Assembly (NCBI GenBank): GCA_050299855.1
Contig: JBNKWQ010000030.1
Span: forward strand, 152,060-216,059
DNA from: Hahella sp050299855
Lineage (GTDB): Bacteria > Pseudomonadota > Gammaproteobacteria > Pseudomonadales > Oleiphilaceae
Direction of reading: 5' to 3'
Length of the DNA: 64,000 nt
Part shown: positions 63,399 to 64,000 of the stretch, piece after piece
Position numbering within the stretch: position 1 is the stretch's first letter
Layout of the letters: each line of letters opens with the position of its first letter
Position numbers and translations under genes: made by a program
Notes under the pieces: model-generated
Seen by the model: only the letters and a program-made list of their open reading frames with translations
Database searches by the model: none
What the model was told of the DNA's origin: nothing

Positions 63399-64000
63399 GA
63401 GTCAATTTCTCCTCGCATGATTTTGTCGATGTTGTTTTTAAAGGTATTGATTTCCGTTTCAAGGTGTTGAATTCGCCGTTGTTGCTGCTTCTGAATCACC
63501 TCTTTTGGCAGGTTTTCCATGCCTGGCCTAACCGTCGGGTTGTCTTTGAAGTCTTGAACCTTTTTCTCATGCTTGGCGATCTGCTTTTCAAGAGATCGAA
63601 TAGCTTTTTGTTGCTGGGGAGTTAGTTCCTTTACTCCCTTTGTAAAACCAATAGGCTTTTGCGCTTCTATAGGGCTGGTTCTAGTCGAAACTACATCTGT
63701 CACGTTTTTGTTTACACCTGTCACGGCAGTGGAAGGGGCTGTTGTACCTCGCCCTAAACTTATACCGGGCATCGTTTCAGAAAGACTTACTCCTCCGCCT
63801 CCAATCCCAGACATCTTTGGATCATCGTCATCTCCAACAGTGTTTCCAATCAACCCCGTAGGGTCCGTGTATTTATAAGGGTTGTTATACACGTAAACAT
63901 ACCGATTCAGGTGCTCAACCCCGGCGTCCAATGGCCCAACAGGGTCTATCGCCATAAACCGCCCAACGACAGGATCATAGTAGCGGGCATTTAAATACGA
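63395..64000 (-). CDS. Rhs protein, 3' end with polymorphic toxin tip
   Basis: The gene runs off the right edge. What is seen is the Rhs core end, LNARYYDPVVGRFMAIDPVG followed by LNRYVYVYNNPYKYTDPTG, after which the sequence becomes variable: a Gly/Ser/Thr-rich linker and a helical tip of about 75 residues rich in Lys, Glu and Gln (LTPQQQKAIRSLEKQIAKHE through RIQHLETEINTFKNNI). This tip resembles a recurrent Rhs C-terminal domain of unknown activity, with no nuclease or deaminase motif visible. Such toxins are delivered by T6SS or wrapped shells. Confidence 0.88.
   Translation of the reverse strand, partial: SYLNARYYDPVVGRFMAIDPVGPLDAGVEHLNRYVYVYNNPYKYTDPTGLIGNTVGDDDDPKMSGIGGGGVSLSETMPGISLGRGTTAPSTAVTGVNKNVTDVVSTRTSPIEAQKPIGFTKGVKELTPQQQKAIRSLEKQIAKHEKKVQDFKDNPTVRPGMENLPKEVIQKQQQRRIQHLETEINTFKNNIDKIMRGEIDS

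Noticed and set aside
1..64000. tRNA or rRNA genes
   Set aside because: I looked in the intergenic gaps for CCA-ending cloverleaf patterns and rRNA signatures and saw none; a tRNAscan run would settle this.

Overview
The window reads as the chromosome of a gammaproteobacterium, probably of the Pseudomonadales/Cellvibrionales/Oceanospirillales kind. The clues are the gene orders rapZ-ptsO, mreBCD-maf-rng-yhdP-nitrilase divergent from gatCAB, miaB-phoH-ybeY-corC-lnt and leuS-lptE-holA, together with many cyclic-di-GMP genes and a PEP-CTERM protein. This is inferred from synteny and protein resemblance alone; no database was searched. Most of the window is ordinary, densely packed housekeeping DNA.

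Layout. 1-3.3 kb: the end of rapZ, ptsO, a repeat-containing gap, the Mg2+ channel mgtE and the ribosome factor darP. 3.3-13 kb: a leftward block nit, yhdP, rng, maf, mreD, mreC, mreB (envelope, RNA processing, cell shape); mreC seems to start at an AUU codon. 13.4-16.9 kb: gatCAB. 17-23 kb: rimO, a PilZ protein, cysDN and the nucleoid protein ndpA. 23-32 kb: a signalling block with a REC-EAL protein, a REC-PAS-GGDEF-EAL protein, an HDOD-GAF-histidine kinase, a FleN/MinD-like ATPase and a GGDEF protein, with a 22-bp tandem repeat array between the last two. 32-44 kb: trmH, a DUF1820 gene, miaB, phoH-like, ybeY, corC, lnt, a zinc-ribbon gene, leuS, lptE and holA.

44-51 kb is accessory: a MarR-controlled drug exporter with a visible palindromic operator, a GNAT acetyltransferase, a PEP-CTERM secreted protein, a YqaA membrane protein, an overlapping amidoligase/class-I glutaminase pair, and a small methyltransferase. 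51.4-57.6 kb is a complete-looking N-type rotary ATPase operon (atpD C Q B E F A G). It lacks the usual atpR gene, and its c subunit lacks the Na+-ligand glutamine.

57.6-60.2 kb holds a hemolysin-III family gene and a two-gene split spermidine-synthase-like pair. At about 60.39 kb the threonine aldolase gene ltaE is cut off after 41 codons, and more AT-rich foreign DNA begins. This island, which continues past the right edge, carries a two-gene unit (a permuted papain-like protein plus an HDAC-like deacetylase) and the tail of an Rhs polymorphic-toxin locus. That tail comprises the Rhs 3' end with its toxin tip, an immunity candidate, an orphan deaminase-toxin fragment broken by a frameshift, and a second immunity candidate. 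The island is the part of the window most likely to hold undescribed biology.
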